NCBI GenBank assembly: GCA_947488345.1
Contig: CANKZQ010000002.1
Coordinates: 124,001 to 188,000, forward strand
DNA length: 64,000 nt
Direction of reading: 5' to 3'
Source of the DNA: an uncultured Flavobacteriaceae bacterium
Lineage (GTDB): Bacteria > Bacteroidota > Bacteroidia > Flavobacteriales > Flavobacteriaceae
Made by a program: the position numbers and the translations under genes. A model generated the notes under the pieces. It did not search any database. It saw nothing but the letters and a program-made list of their open reading frames with translations, and had not been told where the DNA came from. Shown here piece by piece: positions 27,553 to 35,910 of the stretch. Numbering within the stretch: position 1 is the stretch's first letter; each line of letters opens with the position of its first letter.

Positions 27553-27616
27553 AAAAAAAACTTAAAGTTTAACTCATTACTATAATTAGTTACTGCAAAT
27601 ATCTTATTTTTATACA

Positions 27617-28738
27617 ATGAATGATTTCTTCAGAAAAGGATTGCGATTTGAAAACTACAAAGCTCCGAATGTTTCTCCTTTTGACAAACTTTTTGAGATT
27701 TTTAAAGAATTGATTACGCACACATCGGGAGATGTCGATGAGGCGTTAGATTGGTTAGCTCAATTAGACAAGGAATATGAATTAACAACTCCAGAATATA
27801 CGCTAGAGGATTTTATTGAGGATCTAAAAAAGAAAGGTTATTTGCGTGAAGAGATCGAACCACAAGATGGTAGTGGTTTGACAATTACGGCGAAAACCGA
27901 GCGTGCCATCCGACAAAAAGCCTTAGATCAAATTTTTGGAAATTTAAAGAAAAGTCGCTCTGGTAACCATAAAGCGAAAAGTATAGGTCAAGGAGACGAA
28001 CATACTGGTGAATTCCGTAATTATCATTATGGAGATGGTCTTGATAGTATTGCGATGACCGAGAGTATTAAGAATGCTCAGATAAATAATGGTATAGGTG
28101 ACTTTGTATTGAATGAGAATGATTTGGTCGTAGAGGAGACGAATTTCAAGGCACAAATGAGTACCGTGCTTATGATAGATATTAGTCACAGTATGATTTT
28201 ATATGGTGAAGATCGTATCACTCCAGCCAAAAAAGTAGCCATGGCCTTGGCAGAATTAATAACAACGCGTTATCCAAAAGACACCTTAGATATTTTAGTC
28301 TTTGGCAATGATGCTTGGCCTATCGCCATTAAAGATCTACCTTATTTGAAAGTAGGGCCTTATCATACCAATACGGTTGCAGGTCTACAATTGGCCATGG
28401 ATATGCTTCGGAGGAAACGTAATACAAATAAGCAAATTTTTATGATTACTGATGGCAAACCTAGTTGTTTGCGATTACCAGATGGTCAATATTATAAAAA
28501 TAGCAATGGCCTAGATCAGTATATTGTTGAGAAATGTTATACCATGGCGAGTCAAGCTCGGAAATTACATATACCTATAACCACCTTTATGATTGCTCAA
28601 GATCCATATTTGATGCAGTTTGTACGTCATTTTACAAAAACGAATCAAGGAAAAGCATTTTACACGGGATTAAAAGGTCTAGGGGAGATGATTTTTGAAG
28701 ATTATGAACAAAATAGGAAAAAGAGATTAAAAGGATAA
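27617..28738 (+). CDS. VWA-domain protein, partner of AAA+ ATPase
   Basis: A 373-residue protein. The C-terminal half (about 180-365) is a von Willebrand A domain with the metal-ion site DISHS (about residues 187-191, the DxSxS motif), a later Thr-rich turn HTNTVAGL, and the Asp of FMITDGKPS. The N-terminal half is helical and acidic/basic, with GSGLTITAKTERAIRQKAL. No signal peptide, so it is cytosolic. It is 8 bases upstream of the AAA+ gene. The pair resembles the VWA/AAA+ partnerships of BchD-BchI, CbbO-CbbQ and ViaA-RavA, which insert metals or remodel target proteins. The target is unknown. Confidence 0.85.
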   Translation: MNDFFRKGLRFENYKAPNVSPFDKLFEIFKELITHTSGDVDEALDWLAQLDKEYELTTPEYTLEDFIEDLKKKGYLREEIEPQDGSGLTITAKTERAIRQKALDQIFGNLKKSRSGNHKAKSIGQGDEHTGEFRNYHYGDGLDSIAMTESIKNAQINNGIGDFVLNENDLVVEETNFKAQMSTVLMIDISHSMILYGEDRITPAKKVAMALAELITTRYPKDTLDILVFGNDAWPIAIKDLPYLKVGPYHTNTVAGLQLAMDMLRRKRNTNKQIFMITDGKPSCLRLPDGQYYKNSNGLDQYIVEKCYTMASQARKLHIPITTFMIAQDPYLMQFVRHFTKTNQGKAFYTGLKGLGEMIFEDYEQNRKKRLKG

Positions 28739-28746
28739 TACATTTT

Positions 28747-30210
28747 ATGAATATAGAAACATTAAAAACATTCGGTGATCTAAAGAAAATAGGATACCAA
28801 AGCAAGTCAATTAAAGATGAACTTAGAGAAAATCTCATCAAAAAAATTCAAGATGGAGAAACCGTTTTTGAAGGGGTTTGGGGATATGAAAACTCTGTTA
28901 TTCCCGAATTAGAAACGGCAATTTTATCGAGACACAATATTAATTTGTTGGGTTTACGCGGACAGGCAAAAACCCGCTTGGCAAGGATGATGGTCAATCT
29001 ATTAGATGAGTACATTCCTGTTGTTGACGGTTCTGAAATTAATGATGATCCGTTTCGACCGTTATCTAGATATGCGATAGAATTATTGAAAGAAAAAGGA
29101 GATGACCTGCCTATTTCTTGGATGCACAGAAGTGAACGGTTTTATGAGAAACTAGCAACTCCCGATGTAACGGTGGCCGATTTAATTGGAGATGTAGATC
29201 CCATTAAAGCAGCTAATTTAAAGTTAAATTATGCTGACGATCGTGTCATTCATTTCGGAATGATCCCAAGAGCGAACAGGTCAATTTTCGTGATCAATGA
29301 GTTGCCAGATTTGCAAGCACGTATTCAGGTAGCCCTTTTTAATATCTTACAGGAAGGAGACATTCAAATTAGAGGATTTAAACTCCGCTTACCATTAGAT
29401 TTACAGTTTGTATTTACAGCAAACCCAGAGGATTACACAAATCGAGGAAGTATTGTGACGCCACTAAAAGACAGAATTGGGTCTCAAATACTCACGCATT
29501 ATCCAGAATCTTTAGAGATCGCACAAAAAATTACCGAGCAAGAAGCAAATTTAGATGCACCGCAGTTGGAGAAAGTATTTGTTCCGAATATTGCAAAGAC
29601 TTTGATCGAACAAATAAGCTTTGAAGCAAGAGACAGTGAATATGTTGATGTCAAAAGCGGTATAAGTGCCCGTATGAGTATTACGATTTTTGAAAACTTA
29701 ATAAGCACTGCCGAACGAAGAAGTATATTAACTTCAGATAAAACGACAACGGTTAGATTGTTAGATTTTATGGGAGTGATTCCGGCTATTACAGGAAAAG
29801 TAGAGTTGGTTTACGAAGGAGAACAGGAGGGAGCTTCATTTGTTGCTCAACAGCTGCTTTCGGCCGCGATTAAAACAATGTTTTCAAATTATTTTCCTGA
29901 AATTCAAAAACTACAGCATAAAGACGAAACAACACCTTATGATAAAATCATTGAGTGGTTTTTTGAAGAGAGTAATTTTGAATTATTAGATGATATGAAC
30001 GACGAGCAATATCAGAATGAATTAAATAGAATTTCAGCCTTAGATGGACTGCTTGCTACATATCAACCAGATATTGATACAGATGAGCGTTACTTTTTTA
30101 AAGAGTTTGTACTTTGGGCTTTGGTAGAACATAAGAAATTGAATAAGAGTCGATTTACAAAGGGATATAAATTCAATGATTTGTACGGAAGCTATATCAA
30201 CGATCTATAA
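28747..30210 (+). CDS. AAA+ ATPase, MoxR/magnesium-chelatase-like
   Basis: A 487-residue ATPase. Walker A is GLRGQAKT (about residues 69-76). The Walker B region reads SIFVINELPDL, with Asn where Asp is usual before the Glu. FTANPEDYTNRGSIVTPLKDR holds sensor 1 and the arginine finger, as in BchI/ChlI. A C-terminal helical extension (about 330-487) contains an insert with many acidic residues. It is paired with the upstream VWA protein and followed by a strong terminator, so the two genes form a closed operon. I infer a chaperone or metal-insertion motor; the substrate is not in the window. Confidence 0.85.
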   Translation: MNIETLKTFGDLKKIGYQSKSIKDELRENLIKKIQDGETVFEGVWGYENSVIPELETAILSRHNINLLGLRGQAKTRLARMMVNLLDEYIPVVDGSEINDDPFRPLSRYAIELLKEKGDDLPISWMHRSERFYEKLATPDVTVADLIGDVDPIKAANLKLNYADDRVIHFGMIPRANRSIFVINELPDLQARIQVALFNILQEGDIQIRGFKLRLPLDLQFVFTANPEDYTNRGSIVTPLKDRIGSQILTHYPESLEIAQKITEQEANLDAPQLEKVFVPNIAKTLIEQISFEARDSEYVDVKSGISARMSITIFENLISTAERRSILTSDKTTTVRLLDFMGVIPAITGKVELVYEGEQEGASFVAQQLLSAAIKTMFSNYFPEIQKLQHKDETTPYDKIIEWFFEESNFELLDDMNDEQYQNELNRISALDGLLATYQPDIDTDERYFFKEFVLWALVEHKKLNKSRFTKGYKFNDLYGSYINDL

Positions 30211-30239
30211 AAAAAAGCTGCCGACCGGCAGCTTTTTTT
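30211..30239 (+). terminator. intrinsic terminator of the VWA/AAA+ operon
   Basis: Stem AAAAAAGCTGCC/GGCAGCTTTTTT (30211-30222 with 30227-30238, loop GACC), starting directly after the stop codon. The A/T flanks let it work in both directions, also for the convergent gene at 30255. Confidence 0.88.
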
Positions 30240-30254
30240 ATTGTATATATCATT

Positions 30255-30695
30255 TTAACTTAACCAATGTTTCGCAATTGATTTGTTCGTAAATAAGAGT
30301 AACAAACCTCCAATAATAAATGTAAGGATAGGAAAGATCATCGCAGATGAACCATATTCTTCCATAGCGCCACTCATAAATAAATTATAAATTATTTGAT
30401 GTGCTATAATGCCTAAAAGGGACAAAAGAAAGATAGATTTCGCCCATTTTTTTCTTAACAATAGCCCAATTGAGCCGAGTACACCGCCAAATACCGCTAC
30501 GGCAAAGGCTGCGGTCGCCCATGAAGGAGCGTTGTTGACCATTTCTAGCTGTTCTGGTGTGTACATAGCTTGAAAACTTTCTGTGTTGTACGCTTGTATC
30601 AAATACATATAGGCACCAAGGCTATTCCATACAAGTGCGATTACACTTATAATCCAAAACCAAATAGTTGGTTTATTTGTGGCTTCTGTTGTCAT
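30255..30695 (-). CDS. four-helix membrane protein, unknown
   Basis: A 146-residue protein with four hydrophobic segments: FWIISVIALVWNSLGAYMYL, WATAAFAVAVFGGVLGSIGLLL, SIFLLSLLGIIAHQIIYNLF and MIFPILTFIIGGLLLLF. Between the first two lies a soluble loop with TPEQLEMV. I recognise this as a common Bacteroidota inner-membrane family with no known function. Convergent to the AAA+ gene across a shared terminator. Confidence 0.75.
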   Translation of the reverse strand: MTTEATNKPTIWFWIISVIALVWNSLGAYMYLIQAYNTESFQAMYTPEQLEMVNNAPSWATAAFAVAVFGGVLGSIGLLLRKKWAKSIFLLSLLGIIAHQIIYNLFMSGAMEEYGSSAMIFPILTFIIGGLLLLFTNKSIAKHWLS

Positions 30696-30836
30696 AATTA
30701 AGTAGGGTTTTAGTTAGTATAATAATTTGGTTACTAGTAATATAAGTGTTAAATATATAGAATTTTATTTGATGTTACAAAATGAGGTTAAATTTTGAAT
30801 ATTATATTTTATCAGGATTGAAGATGAAATCTTTCA

Positions 30837-30844
30837 TATATTTG
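30837..30844 (+). promoter_or_regulatory. candidate -7 promoter box for the DUF2461 gene
   Basis: TATATTTG, a perfect TANNTTTG match 16 bases before the ATG at 30861. The -33 element is only a TTG at 16-base spacing. Confidence 0.4.
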
Positions 30845-30860
30845 AGCTGTAAAAACATGT

Positions 30861-31544
30861 ATGATGTCAGCAATTATTTCAAAAGATTTACTCGATTTTT
30901 TCAATGACCTTGAAAAAAATAATAATCGAGAATGGTTTACCGAACATAAACCAACTTTTAAGGCATTAGAAAGTGATGTGAAGGTTTTTTTTCAAGGCGT
31001 ATTTGAGAATTTACAAAAGCACGATGACGTTGACCAGATCAAGGTTTTTCGCATTTATAGGGATGTCCGATTTTCTAAAGACAAAACACCTTATAAAACA
31101 CATTTTGGTGGCTCTTTCGGTCGAACAAAACCGCAGCTAAGAGGTGGTTATTATGTGCATATTTCTCCAAATGATGAATCTTTTTTAGCAACCGGTTTCT
31201 GGCAGCCCCATAAAGATGACTTATTACGAATTCGTAAAGAGCTTGAATTAGATGCAGCAGAGTTTAGAAAAATCATTAGCGCAAAAAAATTCAAGGATGC
31301 ATGGGGAACATTAGAGGGTGATGAAGTAAAAACAGCTCCTAAGGGTTTCGATAAAGAACATCCAGACATTGATCTGATAAAGAAAAAACAATTCATTTTC
31401 ACAAAGAAGTTTACAGACAAAGAAGTGACTTCACCAAACTTTATGAAGGAAATTGATATGGCTTTTAAAGCTATTCGCCCTTATTTTGATTATATGAGCG
31501 AGGTGTTGACGACCGATTTAAATGGAGTGTCGCTTATTGACTAA
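30861..31544 (+). CDS. DUF2461 family protein
   Basis: A 227-residue cytosolic protein. NNREWFTEHKPTF near the start, FRIYRDVRFSKDKTPYKTH (about residues 62-80) and GGYYVHISPNDESFLATGFWQP are the family's conserved blocks. DUF2461 (also TIGR02453) is widespread and uncharacterised. Its stop overlaps the stop of the convergent gene at 31541 by four bases. Confidence 0.88.
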   Translation: MMSAIISKDLLDFFNDLEKNNNREWFTEHKPTFKALESDVKVFFQGVFENLQKHDDVDQIKVFRIYRDVRFSKDKTPYKTHFGGSFGRTKPQLRGGYYVHISPNDESFLATGFWQPHKDDLLRIRKELELDAAEFRKIISAKKFKDAWGTLEGDEVKTAPKGFDKEHPDIDLIKKKQFIFTKKFTDKEVTSPNFMKEIDMAFKAIRPYFDYMSEVLTTDLNGVSLID

Positions 31545-31948
31545 GAGACCATTTCGAGTGCAAAAAGTTGTATCTGATCCTTTAAGCGCTCAGTCACGAT
31601 TTGCATCATGCGCTTGTTCAAAGCCGAAGAATTTTTAATGTAAATTTCATATTCTTCAACAGTGAATTGTCCGATGATCATACCCTTCAATGAGTTTCTG
31701 AATTTTATGTTTTTTTGAACAGCATTGTCTATATAATCCATTTTCTTTTCTAAAGAAAGGGTATAAAATACACCTTTGTACTTTTCGACATAATTTTTGA
31801 AAACTGCTATAAACAAGTCGTTTTGCAACTTGATAATTGGGCGAAGAGTTTTGTTTTGAAAATATTCTCCGTCTGACATATTCGGGGTAATGATTGCTGA
31901 CGAAATAATTGGACGAGTATTTAGCAATACTGTTTTTCTTGATTCCAT
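31541..31948 (-). CDS. small conserved flavobacterial protein, unknown
   Basis: A 135-residue, soluble, helical protein with FQNKTLRPIIKLQNDLF, FRNSLKGMIIGQFTVEEY and NKRMMQIVTERLKDQIQLF. I recall near relatives in flavobacteria, sometimes named glyoxalase; I see none of the metal ligands of the glyoxalase fold, so I do not use that name. Four-base convergent overlap with the DUF2461 gene. Confidence 0.65.
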   Translation of the reverse strand: MESRKTVLLNTRPIISSAIITPNMSDGEYFQNKTLRPIIKLQNDLFIAVFKNYVEKYKGVFYTLSLEKKMDYIDNAVQKNIKFRNSLKGMIIGQFTVEEYEIYIKNSSALNKRMMQIVTERLKDQIQLFALEMVS

Positions 31949-31958
31949 AACTTATAGG

Positions 31959-31989
31959 TTTATTTAAAAGTAAGTATTGTGTATCTTTG
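31959..31989 (+). promoter_or_regulatory. promoter of the DUF72 gene
   Basis: TTTA-N19-TATCTTTG, perfect -7 box and exact spacing, 49 bases before the ATG at 32039. Confidence 0.6.
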
Positions 31990-32038
31990 AATCAATAGAA
32001 AGAATTATAGTTATAAACCATTTTATTAACCATTTGAA

Positions 32039-32929
32039 ATGAAATTTGGAAAAGTAGAAAACCCAGAATTAGTTGATTTCACCTTACCTGAGAACCATCC
32101 AGACACACAGTTACTGTTGACTTCATCAAAGAGTTCTAATCCGTTAGAAGTTTTTGTAGGTTGTGCAAAATGGAATAGAGCGGACTTAAAAGGGTTCTAT
32201 CCAAGAGGCACAAAAGATGAACTAGTTTATTACGCCAGTCAGTTCAATAGTATCGAATTAAATGCTACTTTTTATCGATTTTTCCCTCCAGAACAGTTCG
32301 AAAAATGGTATGAGAAAACACCTGATGGATTTAAGTTTTTCCCGAAATTAAATCAAGAAATAAGTCACTGGAAACGTTTAAATGAAGTGAGTCAACAGGT
32401 TGAAAATTATTTATATGCTGCATCAAACTTAAAAGAAAAACTAGGCACACTTTTTCTACAGATGCATGCTAACTTTTCACCTAAAGATTTTGATAGAGTT
32501 ATTAATTTTGCGGAGTCATGGCCAAAAGAAATACCTTTATCTATGGAATTTAGACATCCTGAGTGGTTCTCGAATGAAACCATTGCTAATGAACTGTATT
32601 ATTTACTCAAAGAAAATAATATTGCTAATGTGTTGGTTGACACAGCCGGAAGAAGAGATATGTTGCATATGCGATTGAGCAATAACGAAGCTTTTATACG
32701 ATATGTTGGTGCAAATCACCAAAGTGATTATGATCGATTGGATGATTGGGTAGTTCGTTTGGCAGAATGGGTTGATGTAGGTCTGCGCAAAATTCATTTC
32801 TTTGTGCATCAGAATTTAGAAGTTGCCTCTCCGCTGTTGTCCGCACATTTTATCAAAGGTTTAAATAAAGCCCTAGACACCAACTTAACCATTCCTGTAC
32901 TGGCTAAAGAGCCGCCTTCGTTGTTTTAA
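32039..32929 (+). CDS. DUF72 family protein
   Basis: A 296-residue protein of TIM-barrel type. VGCAKWNRADLKGFYPRG (about residues 41-58), FNSIELNATFYRFFP, FKFFPKLNQEISH and LSMEFRHPEWF are the family's conserved strands, and FIRYVGANH comes late. DUF72 (YecE-like) has no agreed function; the fold suggests nucleic acid or sugar chemistry. Four-base convergent overlap with the dioxygenase-like gene. Confidence 0.9.
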   Translation: MKFGKVENPELVDFTLPENHPDTQLLLTSSKSSNPLEVFVGCAKWNRADLKGFYPRGTKDELVYYASQFNSIELNATFYRFFPPEQFEKWYEKTPDGFKFFPKLNQEISHWKRLNEVSQQVENYLYAASNLKEKLGTLFLQMHANFSPKDFDRVINFAESWPKEIPLSMEFRHPEWFSNETIANELYYLLKENNIANVLVDTAGRRDMLHMRLSNNEAFIRYVGANHQSDYDRLDDWVVRLAEWVDVGLRKIHFFVHQNLEVASPLLSAHFIKGLNKALDTNLTIPVLAKEPPSLF

Positions 32930-33552
32930 TTATAATCAGGAATATTAAGGCCTAGGATAATATCTCTAGAGGCTTCTTTCATACCATTTTTTTTAGAAAG
33001 CTTAATGATGCCGTTGCCACCTCTAAAATTGTTTCTGTTCCTAATTTTATCTGTGAGATTGGGGTCATCATCAAAATAAAAATCATCTAAATAATATTCA
33101 TTTTTATCAGCTTCCTTTACAGTAATATGAATATGCTGCGGAATTTTGGTGTTCGGATAGGACGCAGGTCTAAAGGTAAAGAGGGTATAACGACCATTTG
33201 TGCTTGTTTTAATCCAACCCCGAATATATCCGTGTCGATTGGCCCAGCCTGTGGCATTTTTTCGTTTTGGATACATACCTGCTTCGTTGGTTTGATATAT
33301 GTAGAGTAATACATCACTGGCGGGTGTTTTTCCGTCTTTTTTGTAGATAGTTCCAGTAATTTTCAAACGTTCAGTTGAAGATAGAAAACCAGGAAGTGTA
33401 TCAACAGCATTTAAAACGTGATTCCCATATTCATATATGGCTTCACACCCTTGACAAGGACCACCAACCACTTTGACTTGGGTTCTTTCTCCTTGAGATT
33501 TTGCACAAGTTGTGACAAGAAATACACTAATAATCAAGAGTTTAATTCTCAT
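32926..33552 (-). CDS. exported intradiol ring-cleavage dioxygenase-like protein
   Basis: A 208-residue protein with an N-terminal signal and possible lipobox (LVTTC). The middle matches the intradiol dioxygenase barrel: LYIYQTNEAGMYP, GYIRGWIKTSTNGRYTLFTF, ASYPNTKIPQHIHITV. The four Fe(III) ligands of the protocatechuate 3,4-dioxygenase type appear present as Tyr in GMYP, Tyr in SYPN, and both His in QHIH. Known cytosolic relatives split catechols; this one is exported and shorter, so its substrate may be a polymer-derived or extracellular phenolic. No pathway partners are near. Confidence 0.82.
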   Translation of the reverse strand: MRIKLLIISVFLVTTCAKSQGERTQVKVVGGPCQGCEAIYEYGNHVLNAVDTLPGFLSSTERLKITGTIYKKDGKTPASDVLLYIYQTNEAGMYPKRKNATGWANRHGYIRGWIKTSTNGRYTLFTFRPASYPNTKIPQHIHITVKEADKNEYYLDDFYFDDDPNLTDKIRNRNNFRGGNGIIKLSKKNGMKEASRDIILGLNIPDYN

Positions 33553-33668
33553 TTTCAGGACTTTACATGTTGAAGTTAGCGAATAAACATCAACTTGCCA
33601 TATTCTTTAGCAGAACTTTAACATCTCTTATGATATTTTGTATTTTCGTCTTTATAAAAATAAATCAT

Positions 33669-34070
33669 ATGGCTCCCAACGATAAAGTTTCTTATCGGCA
33701 TTCATTAAAAGTAGAAGCACAGCATATTGACAACTTGAATCATGTGAACAATACGGTATATTTAGAATGGGTTCAGGAAGTAGCGTATCTGCATTGGGAT
33801 GTATTGGCGCCTAAAGAGATAAAGGAAGCTACTGTTTGGATGGTATTGCGACATGAAATTGATTATCTACGCCAGGCCTATTTGAATGATGACATCACCA
33901 TCTATACTTGGATAGATGAGAGCGCAGGGGTGAAATCAACTCGAATAGTACATATCTATCGTGACGATCAACTCTTGGCAAAATCGAAAACTACATTTTG
34001 TTTATTGGATAAACAATCACAAAAACCGAAGCGAATCAGTCAAGAGATATTGGCTTTGTTCACTACATAG
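33669..34070 (+). CDS. acyl-CoA thioesterase, hotdog fold
   Basis: A 133-residue protein of 4HBT type. I start it at the ATG at 33669; the 34 residues upstream in the same frame look like a spurious hydrophobic stretch, and the usual family length fits the later start. HIDNLNHVNNTVYLEW is the active-site helix, with Asn where Asp is common in 4HBT; HEIDYLRQAYLNDDITIYTWID follows on the strands. It most resembles the YbgC/FadM group, which hydrolyse acyl-CoA. Divergent to the dioxygenase-like gene. Confidence 0.85.
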   Translation: MAPNDKVSYRHSLKVEAQHIDNLNHVNNTVYLEWVQEVAYLHWDVLAPKEIKEATVWMVLRHEIDYLRQAYLNDDITIYTWIDESAGVKSTRIVHIYRDDQLLAKSKTTFCLLDKQSQKPKRISQEILALFTT

Positions 34071-34072
34071 TC

Positions 34073-35365
34073 TTAGTTGGCACCCTGAAGTTCTTCCGCC
34101 ACTTTTTGACATTCATCTAAGACACGAAGTAGATTTTCACTCCACAATTTAGTTATCTCATTTTCAGTATATCCACGCTTTACTAATTCAAGTGTCACAT
34201 TAAAAGTTTCTGAAGCGTCACTCCATCCTTGAATACCACCACCTCCATCAAAATCAGAACTGATCCCAACATGATCAATACCTATTTTTTCTACCAAATA
34301 ATCAATATGATTGATGAAATCTGAAACATCAACTGCGGGAGGTAGGTCTTGCATTGCTTTTGTTTTTTCTTTCACGATTCCGTTCATTGTAATATACGTT
34401 TGGATATAGGCATCACGCTCATCATTTGGCAGCGCCATGATTTCATTTCTAGGAAGCCATTTGGTACCTAAGGAGTCCATTACCACTTTTTCGATCTCTT
34501 TTATTTTAGTATTTCTCGCTTCATATTTTTCGGTATTCAAATAGGATTTAAATGCGACAGTTTGCACAACTCCACCATTTTGTTTGAGCCACTCTAATTG
34601 TTCATCATCTAAATTTCGACTATGATTACATAAAGCTCTAGCAGACGAATGTGAAGCAATGACCGGTGCTTTAGACAGAGCTATCATCTGTTTAATGGCT
34701 TCTTTCGAAGGATGCGATATATCTATCATCATCCCATATTTGTTCATTTCTGCTATGACTTGCTTTCCTAAGTCACTCAAACCGTTGTGCAGCCAAATAC
34801 TGTCTTTTTCACCTGTATTCGAATCACTTAATTGACTATGTCCGTTATGAGCCAACGACATATACCGTCCGCCAAGGTCATAAAACTTTTTTACATTATT
34901 GATATCTTCTCCTACAGGATATCCGTTTTCAATACCAATCATAGCCACTTTCTTTCCTTTTGCATGAATTCTTCTAACATCGTCTGATGTTAATGCTAAT
35001 TCCATTTGATCTGAGGCATATTCTTTAGTTAATCGATGAATAGCATCAAATTTAGAAATGGCATTGTCATAAGCTTTTTGATAACCTTTATCGTTTAAAG
35101 AATCTTGTCCGGTATATACAATAAGCCAAACTACATCTAGTCCGCCTTCCTTCATTTTTGGCAAATTAACTTGGTTATCTAAGCGTTGTGTATAATTTAT
35201 AGAATCAGTGAAATTGGCAATATTAATATCGTCGTGCGTATCTAAGGTTATAACCCGTTCATGAATTGCTTTGGCTTTTTCGACCAATTGCTCATTAGAA
35301 GGTTCTTTCTTTTCGCTACATGAGATAAGTATACAAACAAATAATAGATATAAAATGGGTTTCAT
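34073..35365 (-). CDS. membrane dipeptidase, M19 family, lipoprotein
   Basis: A 430-residue lipoprotein (MKPILYLLFVCILISC). The zinc ligands of renal-dipeptidase-like enzymes are visible: LDTHDDINIA (H-x-D), IGIENGYPVG (bridging Glu), MIDISHPSKE (His), ASHSSARALCNHSRNL (His), and GISSDFDGGGG (Asp). The enzyme cleaves dipeptides, including ones with D-amino acids. It is probably held on a periplasmic or outer-membrane face. Adjacent and convergent to the thioesterase, 2 bases apart. Confidence 0.92.
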   Translation of the reverse strand: MKPILYLLFVCILISCSEKKEPSNEQLVEKAKAIHERVITLDTHDDINIANFTDSINYTQRLDNQVNLPKMKEGGLDVVWLIVYTGQDSLNDKGYQKAYDNAISKFDAIHRLTKEYASDQMELALTSDDVRRIHAKGKKVAMIGIENGYPVGEDINNVKKFYDLGGRYMSLAHNGHSQLSDSNTGEKDSIWLHNGLSDLGKQVIAEMNKYGMMIDISHPSKEAIKQMIALSKAPVIASHSSARALCNHSRNLDDEQLEWLKQNGGVVQTVAFKSYLNTEKYEARNTKIKEIEKVVMDSLGTKWLPRNEIMALPNDERDAYIQTYITMNGIVKEKTKAMQDLPPAVDVSDFINHIDYLVEKIGIDHVGISSDFDGGGGIQGWSDASETFNVTLELVKRGYTENEITKLWSENLLRVLDECQKVAEELQGAN

Positions 35366-35438
35366 TGATGCTGATTTTAATTTTTTAAATATAAGGAATA
35401 TCTGATGATTCTAATTTTGTATTTTTAAAATAAAAAAG

Positions 35439-35810
35439 ATGGGGCTTTTATTGTTCGTTATTGCTGTTGTGTTGAGTATTATTACTGTTCCTTTTGGAAT
35501 GCTATATGGTGCCATAAAATGTTTATTACGATTTGATTTTAATTCTCTAATACGAAAAACAAACAAGTATTTTCGATTCATGGCAATTGCCATTGACCAG
35601 ATGGGTAATGTTGCGATGCAAGACTTATTTAATGATATTTTAATTCAAAATGATGGGTATCAATTCGGAGATGTTGATGAAACGATTTCTAGTGTTCTCG
35701 GTAAAAACCAACGTATGAATGAATTGACATATTTAGGTTATTTATTAGTAAGGTTTTTAGATTTTATCGATCCAAATCATGCCTTAAACTCTATTGAAGA
35801 AAAACCGTAG
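35439..35810 (+). CDS. small membrane-anchored protein, unknown
   Basis: A 123-residue protein with one N-terminal hydrophobic segment (LLFVIAVVLSIITVPFGMLYGAI, split here as LLFVIAVVLSII and TVPFGMLYGAI) followed by a soluble part with RKTNKYFRFMAIAIDQMGN and DVDETISSVLGKNQ. I do not recognise a family. A TAATTTTG -7 box lies at 35412-35419. Confidence 0.65.
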   Translation: MGLLLFVIAVVLSIITVPFGMLYGAIKCLLRFDFNSLIRKTNKYFRFMAIAIDQMGNVAMQDLFNDILIQNDGYQFGDVDETISSVLGKNQRMNELTYLGYLLVRFLDFIDPNHALNSIEEKP

Positions 35811-35910
35811 GGTTGATAAGCGATCTAAAGAATTAATTTAACATTTGATGTTTTAATTTTTTAGTACCTTTATAAGGCGATAGTATATGTTGAATTTAAA
35901 GTTTTTAATC

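Noticed and set aside
31541-31948. Glyoxalase label for the 135-residue protein
   Set aside because: No glyoxalase metal ligands or fold repeats can be seen; the name looks like carried-over annotation.
33567-33668. N-terminal extension of the thioesterase as a membrane anchor
   Set aside because: The family starts near the ATG at 33669, and the extension overlaps the divergent promoter region.
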